A stretch of DNA of 60,799 bases from an uncultured Pirellulaceae bacterium (GCA_937981585.1 CALJOA010000029.1:1-60799), one strand, 5' to 3'. Positions 27,654 through 37,476 are shown, counted from the first letter of the stretch. Numbers and translations: made by a program. The notes: generated by a model from the sequence alone, not told the origin.

Positions 27654-29603
27654 ATGTTCAGACCTTCCCCAGCTCGTGTTTGCTTTGTTTTAATTGTGTT
27701 TGCCATCGGCCTGACATCTTTTTCGTCTTTCGTATCCACCGCGCAGGCTCAAGAGAAAACCAAATCAGCCGAGATTTTCGGGGACGATTTTGAAACGCTG
27801 GAGTCCCGAGCGGTTGGCGAGTGGTGGAAAGTCAAACCGCAAAAATCTGCCCAAATGAATCTCGACGTTGAACGGGATCAAGTCTGTGCGTTCGCCGTTT
27901 ATACCCACGACCACGGAACGTTGAAGCTGACAGCCCAAATGTTTCCGCTGAAACCGGACGAGGCGCGAGTCGCCCGCTTGGAGTTCAAACAACCAGATGC
28001 AAGCTGGTCAGAAGTTGCCAAGGAAGAGATTTTGGAGCTGGGCTGGAGCGCACATTTTCGAATCGACAACTGGGACAATTCAAAAGACGTTGTGTATCGA
28101 GTGCGTCACGGGGAGAAAGCTCAGTTCGAAGGTTTGATTCGAAAGGATCCGATCGACAAAGAAACGATCGTGGTCGGCAACCTTTCCTGCAACAGCAAGC
28201 GAACACCTGGACCGCGGCCCAAGATGCTCGAGAACCTTAAAGCAGTCAATCCTGACTTTTTGTTCTTTGCGGGCGATCAGTCCTACCACCACACTGAGCA
28301 TACTTACGGTTGGCTCGAATTTGGAATGCAGTTCCGCGATGTCCTCAAGGATCGGCCCGTCGTAACGATTCCCGATGATCACGATGTCGGACAAGCCAAC
28401 ATTTGGGGCGAGTCAGGCAAGAAGGCCATTCATCCCAGTGGGCCCTCGGGTGGTTTTTTCTATCCCTCAAAATTCGTCAACATGGTCCAGCGTTGCCAGA
28501 CTTGGCATCTGCCTGATCCTTACGACGCCAAACCGATTCAGCGAGATATCGGAGTTTACTTCACCGACCTCACCGTTGGCGGAATCAATTTCGCGATCCT
28601 TGAAGACAGAAAATTCAAAAGCGGACCTGAAGGTAAAATTCCCAAGATGGGCCCACGTCCCGATCACATCAACGATCCCACCTACGATCGAGCCGCCGTT
28701 GATTTGCCGGAGCTGAAATTACTCGGTGATCGGCAGTTGAAGTTCCTCAATCAGTGGAGTCAGGATTGGACTGGCGCCCAAATGAAATGCGTATTGTCGC
28801 AAACCGCGTTCTGTGGAGCGGTCCATGTTCACGGATCCAAAAAAAGAGGTCGCTTGTTAGCCGACCTGGACAGCAATGCGTGGCCGCAGAAAGGCCGTAA
28901 CAAGGCGCTTGTTGAAATCCGGCGGGCATGGGCGCCACATTTGTGTGGCGATCAGCACTTGGCCGTTTTTGTAAAACATGGAATCGAAGAGTTCGGTGAT
29001 GGTCCGTTTGCGTTTACCAGTCCTGCGATTGTCAACACGATCTACGGTCGTTGGTGGTGGCCCGAAGACGAAAAGCCTGGCCCAAATCCGGTTGCAGACA
29101 GTCCGCTTCCTTGGACTGGAGACTATTTGGATGGCCTTGGCAATAAAATTTCCATGATGGCGTATGCCAATCCACCCAATCGAAAAGACGAAAAGCAGCG
29201 TGGTGACGGGTTTGGAGTTGTGCGGTTTAACAAGTCCAACCAAAAAATCACGTTTGAATGCTGGCCACGTTTTGCGAATGTAAACGATGGTGACAAAGCC
29301 CAGTTTGCTGGCTGGCCGATCACGATCGACTACCGAAACAATGATGGTCGAAAACCAGTTGGCCATTTGCCGGAACTGGTCGTCGCAGGAACAGATCGGC
29401 CTGTAATCCAGGTCGTCCACGAAGAATCGAAAGAGGTCTTGTACACGATTCGCGCTCAATCGAATCGGTTCAAGCCACCTGTATACTCACAAGGTTTACA
29501 CACAGTCAAAATTGGAAAAGACAAACCAGATCTGCAAACGGTAGACGGTTTGAGTCCGGTCGCGGAAGGGGCAAGTGCCGAGTTGCAAGTGGTGTTGGAC
29601 TAG
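27654..29603 (+). CDS. Exported PhoD-like metallophosphatase
   Basis: A 649-residue protein. A signal peptide covers ~1-33 (ending AQA-QEKT). An N-terminal ~150-residue beta-rich region is followed by the metallophosphatase domain: NLSCNSKRTPGPRPKML, FFAGDQSYHH and TIPDDHDVGQANIWG give the metal-binding Asp/His set. Later, CVLSQTAFCG and PHLCGDQHLAVFVKHG supply the remaining ligands. The C-terminal part is beta-rich. The family cleaves phosphate esters, often phosphodiesters, outside the cell. It ends 6 nt from the convergent gene at 29610-31136. A second, different PhoD enzyme is at 41079. Confidence 0.85.
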   Translation: MFRPSPARVCFVLIVFAIGLTSFSSFVSTAQAQEKTKSAEIFGDDFETLESRAVGEWWKVKPQKSAQMNLDVERDQVCAFAVYTHDHGTLKLTAQMFPLKPDEARVARLEFKQPDASWSEVAKEEILELGWSAHFRIDNWDNSKDVVYRVRHGEKAQFEGLIRKDPIDKETIVVGNLSCNSKRTPGPRPKMLENLKAVNPDFLFFAGDQSYHHTEHTYGWLEFGMQFRDVLKDRPVVTIPDDHDVGQANIWGESGKKAIHPSGPSGGFFYPSKFVNMVQRCQTWHLPDPYDAKPIQRDIGVYFTDLTVGGINFAILEDRKFKSGPEGKIPKMGPRPDHINDPTYDRAAVDLPELKLLGDRQLKFLNQWSQDWTGAQMKCVLSQTAFCGAVHVHGSKKRGRLLADLDSNAWPQKGRNKALVEIRRAWAPHLCGDQHLAVFVKHGIEEFGDGPFAFTSPAIVNTIYGRWWWPEDEKPGPNPVADSPLPWTGDYLDGLGNKISMMAYANPPNRKDEKQRGDGFGVVRFNKSNQKITFECWPRFANVNDGDKAQFAGWPITIDYRNNDGRKPVGHLPELVVAGTDRPVIQVVHEESKEVLYTIRAQSNRFKPPVYSQGLHTVKIGKDKPDLQTVDGLSPVAEGASAELQVVLD

Positions 29604-29609
29604 TTCGAA

Positions 29610-31136
29610 CTATTGATTGCGACGCGAAGATTCAGATTCAGGAACGTAGTTAAGCGTGTAATACGCCTCTGCGTGCCACAGTGGTTCGTCTTCTTTGGAT
29701 CTGACGCCATCAAGATGCAGCTCGTGAACGTGACCTTCATGTAGTTTGTCGACGTACAAACGGACCGACATTCCATTGGGCGAAACGACGGCTTTGGTGA
29801 TCTTGCAATCGACATGGTCGACTTCTGGGCTGCCGTAACTTTCCTGATAAATGTAGGTGTAAGTCGGCATCTTGTACGACTCGATGTTTCCCGCAGACTC
29901 GACATCGACTGGTTTTGTGAATGTCAACTCGAATCCGTCCGGTTTAGCTTTCATGTTGAGGACTTCGAACGGAGTTACTCCAGTCCACTGCAAACGTTCG
30001 AGTGAAAATCCTTTCTTTCCCCGACTGCCCCAACCACGATTGGTTCCGCCGACAAACATCATCCCGTTGGAGGCCTGTTCGACCACCAAGTTGCCCGATC
30101 CAAAACCTTCGGTGAACGGAAAACACGCTCCCTGATAGTGGCCGTTGACCTTTTCTAGATCGACACGCATGACGGTGCTGAAGGTCTGATCGCAAACAAA
30201 CATCTGGTTCTTGAACGGGCCAAACTTTCCATCGGAAGTGTCGCAAGCGATTCCTGATGCAGACTGCCCCATTTTTTTGTAGGGGAAAAAAATCGCGGTC
30301 GGTTCGAGCTGCGGAATTTTTTTGGCTTCGGCCATGATGCGTGAGCCGCTTTGGGGATCTTTAGGCCGAGGTCCGATCGCGTCGGTTTCGTCGTACCAAC
30401 TGTTACCGCTGGGGTTGCCTTGGAATGAGCCCTTGCGAAGCCACTTCAATCCACAAGTTCCATTCCACGGTCCCTGATTGTCGGTGTAGAAAACCTCTCC
30501 ATCAACATTGATACCCATTCCGCCTGGCGATCGGATGCCACTGCAAGTCGGCGTTGTGGTTCCGTCGGGCGCGACGCGAACACACCAGCCGCGATACTTG
30601 TTTGGGCTGGTGAACGAACCCGTCAAACACAGCGTCACCCAGATGTTACCTTCAGAGTCAAACTTGGAACCAAACGCATACTCGTGGTAATCACCGTTGA
30701 TTCCCCATTTGTCACTGATGGTTTCGCAAACGTCGGCCAAGCCATCGCCGTCCTCGTCGGCCAGCCTTGTGACTTCGCCGCGTTGGGTCGCGTAAATTGA
30801 ACCCTCGCGATAGGCGAGCCCGAGGACTTCGTGAAGCCCGTCCATGAACAGAGTTGATTTGATATTTTCGGCGTCGGAGCGAAGTGGATCGTGAAATGTG
30901 TAAATGTCCCCGCGTCGAGACGAAGCCAGCATTCGCCCGTCGGGCATGAATTCAATCGCGCCGACCTCAAGCACAACATCCTTGGGCGTTGGAACGGTCA
31001 CGATTTGATAGTACTTGGACTGCGCCTCCATCGCTTTTTCGTTTTGTTTGGCGTCCGCCATCCCGGGAAGCGCGAAACTTGTTGCTGCAAGGATGAAGCT
31101 AAGAAGAAAAGCCGATGACAGGTTCTTAATAATCAT
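29610..31136 (-). CDS. Secreted beta-propeller protein, glucose/sorbosone-dehydrogenase-like
   Basis: A 508-residue protein with a signal peptide (~1-29). The body is a propeller of the kind found in PQQ-type sugar dehydrogenases and planctomycete membrane-bound dehydrogenases: [79 protein letters not shown]. The Asp-rich DEDGDGLAD loop looks calcium-binding. Residues after ~390 form a beta domain ([22 protein letters not shown]). Downstream of the penta-heme cytochrome gene on the same strand, so electron transfer from sugar oxidation to cytochrome is a reasonable inference. Confidence 0.75.
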   Translation of the reverse strand: MIIKNLSSAFLLSFILAATSFALPGMADAKQNEKAMEAQSKYYQIVTVPTPKDVVLEVGAIEFMPDGRMLASSRRGDIYTFHDPLRSDAENIKSTLFMDGLHEVLGLAYREGSIYATQRGEVTRLADEDGDGLADVCETISDKWGINGDYHEYAFGSKFDSEGNIWVTLCLTGSFTSPNKYRGWCVRVAPDGTTTPTCSGIRSPGGMGINVDGEVFYTDNQGPWNGTCGLKWLRKGSFQGNPSGNSWYDETDAIGPRPKDPQSGSRIMAEAKKIPQLEPTAIFFPYKKMGQSASGIACDTSDGKFGPFKNQMFVCDQTFSTVMRVDLEKVNGHYQGACFPFTEGFGSGNLVVEQASNGMMFVGGTNRGWGSRGKKGFSLERLQWTGVTPFEVLNMKAKPDGFELTFTKPVDVESAGNIESYKMPTYTYIYQESYGSPEVDHVDCKITKAVVSPNGMSVRLYVDKLHEGHVHELHLDGVRSKEDEPLWHAEAYYTLNYVPESESSRRNQ

Positions 31137-31169
31137 GATCAGTTTTCAGATATTGTCTTGGATTTTCTA

Positions 31170-31275
31170 AGAGGCTTAGTGGCTTGCGTGAGAATGCTTT
31201 CCGAATTTTCAACCGCGAATGAAAGCTAATAAACGCGAATACAAATTCTGGTTTCATTTGCGTCCATTGGCGATA
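31170..31275. repeat. Dispersed repeat family E, copy 2 (inverted)
   Basis: Reverse complement of much of 42801-42925, including cctctt/aagagg, tgagaatgc, gaattttc and caaattctggtttcattt. It abuts a family A element at 31267. Confidence 0.6.
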
Positions 31276-31332
31276 GTCCCGGTTAAGTGCAGTTCAACCG
31301 GGGCTATCGCCCAAACGGCTAATAAAATCGTT
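31267..31332. repeat. Family A inverted repeat (left arm shortened)
   Basis: ttggcgatagtcccggttaa, then ttcaaccggggctatcgccc and aaacggctaataaaatcg. The outer part of the left arm is replaced by family E sequence, so the two have recombined or inserted into one another. Confidence 0.65.
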
Positions 31333-34114
31333 ACCAGAGGTAACTTTGTTCTACTTCAGCAAAGCCGCTTGAAAGGTCGATGATTGCTATCGCCGCTTTC
31401 TGGCCGCCCTGTTTGATCAGTTTGATCTCTTTGACATTGGTTAGCTTGGTTGAATAATCGTCACCGACTTTGATGACCGTGCCATTGATTTCGATCGCGT
31501 TTCCAACCGCAGCAAGATACGAAATCGTTTTCGAGCCTGCTGATGAGAATCGCATTTTGCGTTTAATAAAGGGTTTGTCATTGACGACGTCAGGCAACGG
31601 TTGATCTTCGATGGTGACATCACCAACAACGTATTTGAAAATCGGTTGGCGAAGTTTGTCGAAACGATAACCTTTGAACTTTGGACGCTCATCGACTGAG
31701 AATTTAGACGGCCACTGATCGGTGACTGGCTGGGAGCTGAAGACGATGCCGTCGTGAAGCTGCAAAATATTCTCACCCAGCGGTGCTTCGAATCCTTGCC
31801 CGCGACCGGTCCAGTGCCGCGACGCGTCGATAAAGTTCTCTTGCCAAAGAATCGCCATCCGACAGTTCTCGGCGTCAAACGCAATGTTGGATTGTTGGGG
31901 ATAGGCAACGCCGATTGCCCGGGCTCCGGCGCCTTTGATGAAGTTGCGATAGATCATCGGTCGATCGACGGCTTTGATTTCGAATTTCGCTCGCACAAGC
32001 CCCTTTGGTTTGGCCGCCCCTTCGCCATCTGCGAGGTATTTCCAAAGCGCGTCGATTTGTTTGTCAGCATCGCCGTCGAGCATGTCTGGATAATACGATT
32101 TTCCGCCCGGCCACGATTCAGGCATTCTGGTGCCGCGCCGAAATTTAGACGGCTTGAGCATGTACGCCTGAAACCAGTCTTTGCTCAGCCGCTGGGTCAT
32201 CGTTGTTAAGTCGATTGACTGAACTCCGGTGGCTTTAAATTTGCCAAACGTGTGGCACTTGATGCAGGACAGCGCTTCTTCGCCAGCCAAAAATCGGCCG
32301 TGAGCTTTTACTTTTCGTTCTGGTTCGCTCTGAGTGACATTGATCGGTTGGCCGAGTTTGTCGACGGCGATCAATTCGTCGACCAGTTCGCCAAACACGT
32401 TCTTGCCGCCAAATTTCGGCATTCGCGTCAGCATATAGGGCCGGCTTTTGATTCCCTCATTGAGAACCTTGCTGAGCCACTGCGGATTGAGTTTGGCTCC
32501 CGCCGATTTGAGTGCCGGAGGATGTTGGCCTTCGTCTCCCATTTCGATTTGCGTTCCGGTGAACCATTCTTTGCGTCCAAATATCTCGTAGGAATCGCCA
32601 GTAACATCGACAACGCCGCCGAGAATCGAGTCGTTGGTTTCGCGATTGTGACAGGCGTAGCAATTGAGCGTCAGAAGTTTTTCGTGGATGACCTGGCCGG
32701 GATTGACAGGGCCAGGTGGTGGATTCTTGAGTCGCTTAATCGCAGCGGTGAGACATTTGACTTGGTGATCGGTCAGCCCAAACTGAGGAGCGTCTTGTGC
32801 ACCCGAGAGACAACCGACTTCGACGTTTACTTCCTTGATCGGCTTGGCTGCAACTGCAGTCGAGTTCAAAACCGCGCCGTCGACTTTCATTTCGTGGCAA
32901 CTGGCACAACCGAGATCTTGAAAGTGCAACTTGCCGGCGACCGCCTTTTCCGGGTCCAAAACAAAAGCGTCCTTGTCCGATGCGGGCGGTTGTTTGGTCG
33001 TTTGCATCAACGTTTGTAAACCAACTCCGTCGAGCCCATCACCGAAGACTTGAACTTCGAGTTCTTTGCCGCCGCCTTTATCGAAGAATTCGATTCGGAC
33101 TTCATGAGTCCCAGAGGTGATTCTCACCTGATTGGCTTCCTTGAACTGCATGCCGTGAATGCCGTCATTGGTCACAATCGTTTGACCGTCGATGATCAAA
33201 CGCGACCCGTCATCAGAGCCGAGTCGAAACTTGTATTTCGCGTTTTTGGTGGTGATCCAATATCCGGTATACACAACACCAAAGTTGTCTTTCTTGTCAC
33301 CGACGAGCAAGTCGAATCCATTTGAGATGCCGGTCGATTTTGGTTTAAGCTGATCAAAATCGGGAAGCTGCTCCCAACTGCCTTCGTAGTAGGCGAAATT
33401 GGTTTTTGATACCACGACGGCATTGCGGAGCAGATAAGCCGCGATTCGACTCGCTTCGGTAGCATCCAAGTTGAACTGAGGCATCCGTCCCGACGGGCGA
33501 ACATGCAACGGATTCTTGATAAAGTTTGTCAATCCGCTGACGGTGTACTTCGTTCCCAAGTCGCCTAGAGGAATCGAAGTCTCGATGTGTACGTCTTTGT
33601 TTTGAGGATCGTGACACGCGACGCAGCCGATCTCGTGGTAAAGCTTTTCGCCTTGTTGGATCGCCGCTGCGCTAACGCCTTGTTTGGAGGCTTCACCGCT
33701 GGAGGCGAGAAAATGTGCGATCGTCTCGGCGATCTCCGATTTTTCCCGGTCTGACTTTCCTGCCAACACGTTGGGCATCGTCGTGCCGGGTTTACTGGTA
33801 TGTGGATCGCTAATGAAACGGGCAAAGTGTTCGGGGAACACGCGGCTGCCGACGTCAGTCAAAATCGGAGCCTGTTTCGGCTTCATCGACCAACTTGATT
33901 CGCCTTGATGACAAGACATGCAGTTGAGTTCGTTGAGCAACAATTGCCCGTGATCGGCGTTGGTGAATTCTTCGACTTCTGCAAATCGCTGGTAACCGGG
34001 AACGATTGGAGCGTGGTCATCAGCGGCAACGCTCGTGCTCAGGCAAAGCAATATGACGATCGCTGCTGATAGTGCGTAAGCGTCGCTCGCCAGCTTTGTT
34101 GGGATGATGTTCAT
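31331..34114 (-). CDS. Exported penta-heme cytochrome c protein with PA14-like domain
   Basis: A 927-residue secreted electron-transfer protein. A signal peptide covers ~1-31. Five CxxCH heme sites: CMSCH (65-69), CVACH (164-168), CASCH (403-407), CYACH (485-489) and CIKCH (617-621). Distal Met ligands are plausible in PGTTMPN, GRMPQF, TRMPKF and TRMPESW. Residues ~238-360 form a PA14-like carbohydrate/surface-binding domain (RLGSDDGSRLIIDGQTIV). The C-terminal 270 residues are beta-rich. Heme-c plus PA14 is characteristic of planctomycetes. The sugar-dehydrogenase-like gene lies 194 nt downstream, a likely partner. Confidence 0.85.
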   Translation of the reverse strand: MNIIPTKLASDAYALSAAIVILLCLSTSVAADDHAPIVPGYQRFAEVEEFTNADHGQLLLNELNCMSCHQGESSWSMKPKQAPILTDVGSRVFPEHFARFISDPHTSKPGTTMPNVLAGKSDREKSEIAETIAHFLASSGEASKQGVSAAAIQQGEKLYHEIGCVACHDPQNKDVHIETSIPLGDLGTKYTVSGLTNFIKNPLHVRPSGRMPQFNLDATEASRIAAYLLRNAVVVSKTNFAYYEGSWEQLPDFDQLKPKSTGISNGFDLLVGDKKDNFGVVYTGYWITTKNAKYKFRLGSDDGSRLIIDGQTIVTNDGIHGMQFKEANQVRITSGTHEVRIEFFDKGGGKELEVQVFGDGLDGVGLQTLMQTTKQPPASDKDAFVLDPEKAVAGKLHFQDLGCASCHEMKVDGAVLNSTAVAAKPIKEVNVEVGCLSGAQDAPQFGLTDHQVKCLTAAIKRLKNPPPGPVNPGQVIHEKLLTLNCYACHNRETNDSILGGVVDVTGDSYEIFGRKEWFTGTQIEMGDEGQHPPALKSAGAKLNPQWLSKVLNEGIKSRPYMLTRMPKFGGKNVFGELVDELIAVDKLGQPINVTQSEPERKVKAHGRFLAGEEALSCIKCHTFGKFKATGVQSIDLTTMTQRLSKDWFQAYMLKPSKFRRGTRMPESWPGGKSYYPDMLDGDADKQIDALWKYLADGEGAAKPKGLVRAKFEIKAVDRPMIYRNFIKGAGARAIGVAYPQQSNIAFDAENCRMAILWQENFIDASRHWTGRGQGFEAPLGENILQLHDGIVFSSQPVTDQWPSKFSVDERPKFKGYRFDKLRQPIFKYVVGDVTIEDQPLPDVVNDKPFIKRKMRFSSAGSKTISYLAAVGNAIEINGTVIKVGDDYSTKLTNVKEIKLIKQGGQKAAIAIIDLSSGFAEVEQSYLW

Positions 34115-34164
34115 ATACTTAGTTTGAGATTTCCAGGCTCTTTCGTTCGCGAAGGCACTTTTTT

Positions 34165-34258
34165 AGAACCGCTAATGAACGCTGATTAACACAAATGACA
34201 TGAACGAGTTTAATAGCGTCCAATAGCGCTTATCAATAGTTGCCAATCAGCGGTTACC
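34165..34258. repeat. Degenerate family E-like inverted repeat
   Basis: accgctaatgaacgctgatt on the left is partly complementary to gccaatcagcggttacc on the right, with gcgtccaatagcgc between. The same words occur in family E. The 383-nt divergent gap 34115-34497 holds nothing else recognised; promoters for both genes must be here. Confidence 0.45.
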
Positions 34259-34497
34259 AAAACGTGCCGCAACAAATTCAGGACTGAGATGGCTTTTTGC
34301 ATGACGGATTGCCTGGGGATTATTGTGTGAAATGCTCTGGTTCCAATAGATTTTCAAATTGTGCTGCTTCTTTGTTCATGGATTTGGTTCCATTGAGCCC
34401 CTTTGAGGTTAAAGCTCGAGTTGCTTTCTAATACTATGCAAACCGCCCTCGAACTGCCAGTAAGTTGACTTCCGATTCACAGTCGTTCTTTTGCTCA

Positions 34498-35490
34498 ATG
34501 CAGACACAAGCACATAATTCAGACGACGAGAAACTCGGCGCGACCGAAACAGGACGGGTTGCACAATCGCGATCATCCGAGACTCAGGCCGATTCGTTGC
34601 CAAAACCAGTTTGGCAATCGCTTTCCAAATCATACGGAGACGCGATGCGTCGCTGGACGTTGCCGTATCGAGTTCGGCGTCGAGCGCGCCAACGCCATCC
34701 AGTTCAGGATTTCTTGTTCATCTATTACCGCTACTCAACCAAGAAGCTTGAGTGTTGGCATCCAGGGTTAAAAATTTGTCTGCAAGACGCTGCAGGCCAT
34801 CAACGTCAGTTTTCCAAACAAGCATACCGCCAGGTCGGTAATGATCTTGTCTGCGACCCTGGATTATTGAGTCCAAAGTTGCGAACCAGTCTGGGATGGA
34901 TCGTAGATCTGCTGCGAAAAACTCAAAATCAGCGTCCAAATTTTTCGTGTCTCGGTTTGCATGAATGGGCGATGGTCTATCGTGGAGAGGAAGTTCGGCA
35001 TGAGAAGACAGCCAAGCTACGGTTAAGCCAATCCGAAATAGATGCGGTCGTCGAAAGTCGATCACTAACGTGCACGCATTATGATGCGTTTCGGTTTTAC
35101 GCGATTGATGCCAAACCACTTAACCGGATGCAGTTGACGCTTGATGATCGTCCCAGTCAGGAACAACCAGGCTGCATTCATGCGAACATGGATCTCTATA
35201 AATGGGCATTTCGTTCGATGCCATGGATTGGAAGCGACTTGCTCTCGCGGTGTTTTAGTTTGGCGATGTCTGCCCGCGAGATTGACATGCGAGCTAGTCC
35301 GTATGACCTATCGTATCTTGCCGACGGCGATCAGTATCCACCGATCAAAATCGAGACTCCTGCAGGTCGGGCTCAATACGAGCTTTGCCAGAGAGAGATC
35401 GCCGACCAAGCCAGCGGGTTGAGGCGAGAGCTGATTTCTAAAATCGAATTAGTTCTTCAAAGCGCCGCGTTGGCTAGATCAACCGGATAG
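34498..35490 (+). CDS. Conserved hypothetical; relatives are often labelled 3-methyladenine DNA glycosylase
   Basis: A 330-residue soluble protein. I start at the ATG at 34498; an in-frame TTG 33 nt upstream adds little. The recognisable block is RHPVQDFLFIYYRYSTKKLE then CWHPG, followed by a stretch ending in LGLHEWAMVYRG and, further on, THYDAFRFYA. Proteins with this pattern in actinobacteria and planctomycetes carry a glycosylase label, but I see no helix-hairpin-helix/Asp glycosylase signature, so the label should not be trusted. It is convergent with the candidate selenoprotein gene, 21 nt apart. Confidence 0.6.
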   Translation: MQTQAHNSDDEKLGATETGRVAQSRSSETQADSLPKPVWQSLSKSYGDAMRRWTLPYRVRRRARQRHPVQDFLFIYYRYSTKKLECWHPGLKICLQDAAGHQRQFSKQAYRQVGNDLVCDPGLLSPKLRTSLGWIVDLLRKTQNQRPNFSCLGLHEWAMVYRGEEVRHEKTAKLRLSQSEIDAVVESRSLTCTHYDAFRFYAIDAKPLNRMQLTLDDRPSQEQPGCIHANMDLYKWAFRSMPWIGSDLLSRCFSLAMSAREIDMRASPYDLSYLADGDQYPPIKIETPAGRAQYELCQREIADQASGLRRELISKIELVLQSAALARSTG

Positions 35491-35511
35491 CGGTAGCCAC
35501 CAAGCCGCAGT

Positions 35512-37476
35512 TTACTTGAACCAGTCTGCCACGTGCGGACTGATTTGCCCGTCTGGTTTCCCGGTCGTCTCGTCTTGGGCTTCGAATTGAAGCGTCTCGT
35601 ATCCTACGTGTTCCAGAGCTTTCAGAGTCATGTTGCTGATAAATGCTTCTTCGGTAATCCAGCCGGTCATGACCTCGTGGCGAAGATCTTTGCCAGAAAT
35701 ATTTGAGACGATACCCGTGTCTTCCTTTCCCCCGTTGGCTTCGTCCCAGTGACTTAAGTCGGTTCCTCGACCGCCCTCGGTTTCAACCGGCACGACTTTC
35801 GCATTGGGATTCCCAAACTCTTCCCGGTAAGCCGTAACTGCGGAGCGCTGGGTATATTGGCCCTCAGCATTGAGGACCCGCACCGGAGACATGCCCCACA
35901 GGTTTCCAAACCCCATGATATGAAACGTCTCATGGACCAGAGTTACCATTTGAAGTTTTGAGCCAGGTTCCATATCAGCGGTGTCGAATTTGATCCATCC
36001 ACTGGTTGGTAAAATGCGATCCTTCGAGGTTTTCATACCAACGATCTTGGAAGCGGCTTTCGCGCGGCCCTTGCCATCAAACTCTTCGAAGACCAATTCG
36101 ATCTCAAGTTTCTTGACGACTTGCTTGCCATCCTTGTCAACTCCGTTTCGATAACCAGGCACCAGACTTTCGATATTCTTTTCGATTTTGGCGATGGTGG
36201 CGGCTTGGGCATCCGTTAGACCTTCGTATTTGTAAACCAAGTCGAAAGGAATTGTGTCTTTGGCCTTTTTGACATCGTCTGCCTCGTTCTTCTCAACTGG
36301 CATGGGCTTTTCGCCCTCTGAATCCTGTTTCTCCGCCAGCAACTTATCAATGGCCTGATTTAATTTTTCACCATGCAGGTTCTTGAATCGAATAATGCCC
36401 TTGGCATCAATGACATAACCTGTTGGCCAAGTTCCGACGTTCCACGTTTCTGAAATGGGGCCGGATGTTCCCAAAGGTCCATTCCAGAAACTGCGCCACG
36501 TGATTTCTTTCTCCTTAACGACTTCACGTGTCTTTTTCAAATCCGTATCACTGTTAATGCCGATCAACGCAAACGGCTGGTCAGCATAATCTTTTACGAG
36601 CGACCGCTCGTGAGGGTACTGAGCCCGGCACGGTCCTCACCAATCGCCCCAAAAACTCAACACGATCACCTTCCCTTGATAATCGCTCAGCTTGAATTCG
36701 ACGCCGTCAAGATCGGAGCCTTCGATTTCGGGTACCGGCTGACCGATCGCCAGTTTTGCAGCAAAGTCCAGTTTCTCCATGTGCTTGCCAATCGTAACAC
36801 CGCGACGAACCTTCACCTCCGCGTATTCGTCCTTTAACGCCTTGCGCAGTTCAGCAAGTTCGGCTTTGACTTCATCACCAGATTCGGATTCCAGCAACAA
36901 CTTGTAAAGCTCAAACGCAGCGGCGCCGCGCGTCTGGTCATCCGGGCTTTTCTTCGTAATTGCACGCAAGGTGGTGATGGCTTTTTCACGTTTCATCAGA
37001 CGGGGCATTCGCGGCACGTGACCTCCTAGCAAGTCCGATTCGGGATGATGCTCAACCAAACGATCAAAAAGCCCGCTGTAGCCCAAACGGAAACTGTTTT
37101 CTGACCACCAGGAGAGCATTTCCAAAGCGTCCTTTGAGGCCGGATCAACGTCGATCATCTCCATTACCTTTTCGCGGAAGGGAGTAAGGGACGTTTTTTC
37201 CTTCATCAGTTTGAATCGCTCTTTGGGAGTCGCGTTGCGCAGTTTGGCTTTTTCTTGCTCCTGGAGTTTGTCGAATGCGGCTTTAAGTTCCTTGAACTCG
37301 TTGACCTTTGAAAGATCAGGCGCGTCGTCTTCAGCAACGGTGTCTGCTTCCGGTTCTTGTTCGGAAACTGTGTCTGAAACAGTCGCCTTGGCAACCGCAG
37401 CAGCCAACTTCGAAGGCTGTTGGAAATCCAAACATGAAAAGATGAGTAACAAAAACAGAATTCTGCGGATTATCAT
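35512..37476 (-). CDS. Candidate selenoprotein: secreted TlpA-like thioredoxin (WUGPC) fused to an M8-like metalloprotease domain
   Basis: One 655-codon frame read through a single in-frame TGA (codon 280, 36637-36639). Residues 1-~27 are a signal peptide. ~50-240 is a helical, charged region as in planctomycete TlpA proteins. ~243-385 is a thioredoxin domain: GQPVPEIEGSDLDG, VIVLSFWGDW, then TGA, GPCRAQYP, FALIGINSDTD and WNVGTWPTGYVIDAKG (the cis-Pro loop). The TGA replaces the first Cys of CGPC and the second Cys is intact (C283). ~405-654 resembles leishmanolysin: HETFHIMGF (H515, E516, H519), then DLSHWDE (H576) and LRHEVMTGW, the third-ligand and Met-turn pattern. The frame stays open for 374 codons after the TGA. 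The alternative is a pseudogene, or a separate downstream gene from the TTG at 36567, which would lack the active site. Predicted to be oxidoreductive and proteolytic outside the cytoplasm. Confidence 0.75.
36602..36635 (-). promoter_or_regulatory. Possible bacterial SECIS hairpin
   Basis: Begins one nucleotide after the TGA of the candidate selenoprotein. On the minus strand three stem blocks pair in order, GACC/GGTC, GTG/CAC and GGG/CCC. They are separated by a CC/T internal loop and a GAGC bulge, around a 7-nt apical loop ctcagta. The loop begins 13 nt after the TGA, slightly closer than usual for bacterial SECIS elements. It also has to encode GPCRAQYPHERS, so the pairing may be partly accidental. 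Confidence 0.45.

Noticed and set aside
32252..33019. A 255-codon plus-strand frame inside the penta-heme cytochrome gene
   Set aside because: Antisense shadow; the minus-strand gene has five CxxCH sites and a PA14 domain.
36568..36639. Reading the TGA as a normal stop, with two separate genes
   Set aside because: The upstream product would end just before its active site and the downstream one would start mid-domain at a TTG without a ribosome site; the continuous frame restores a full thioredoxin fold.
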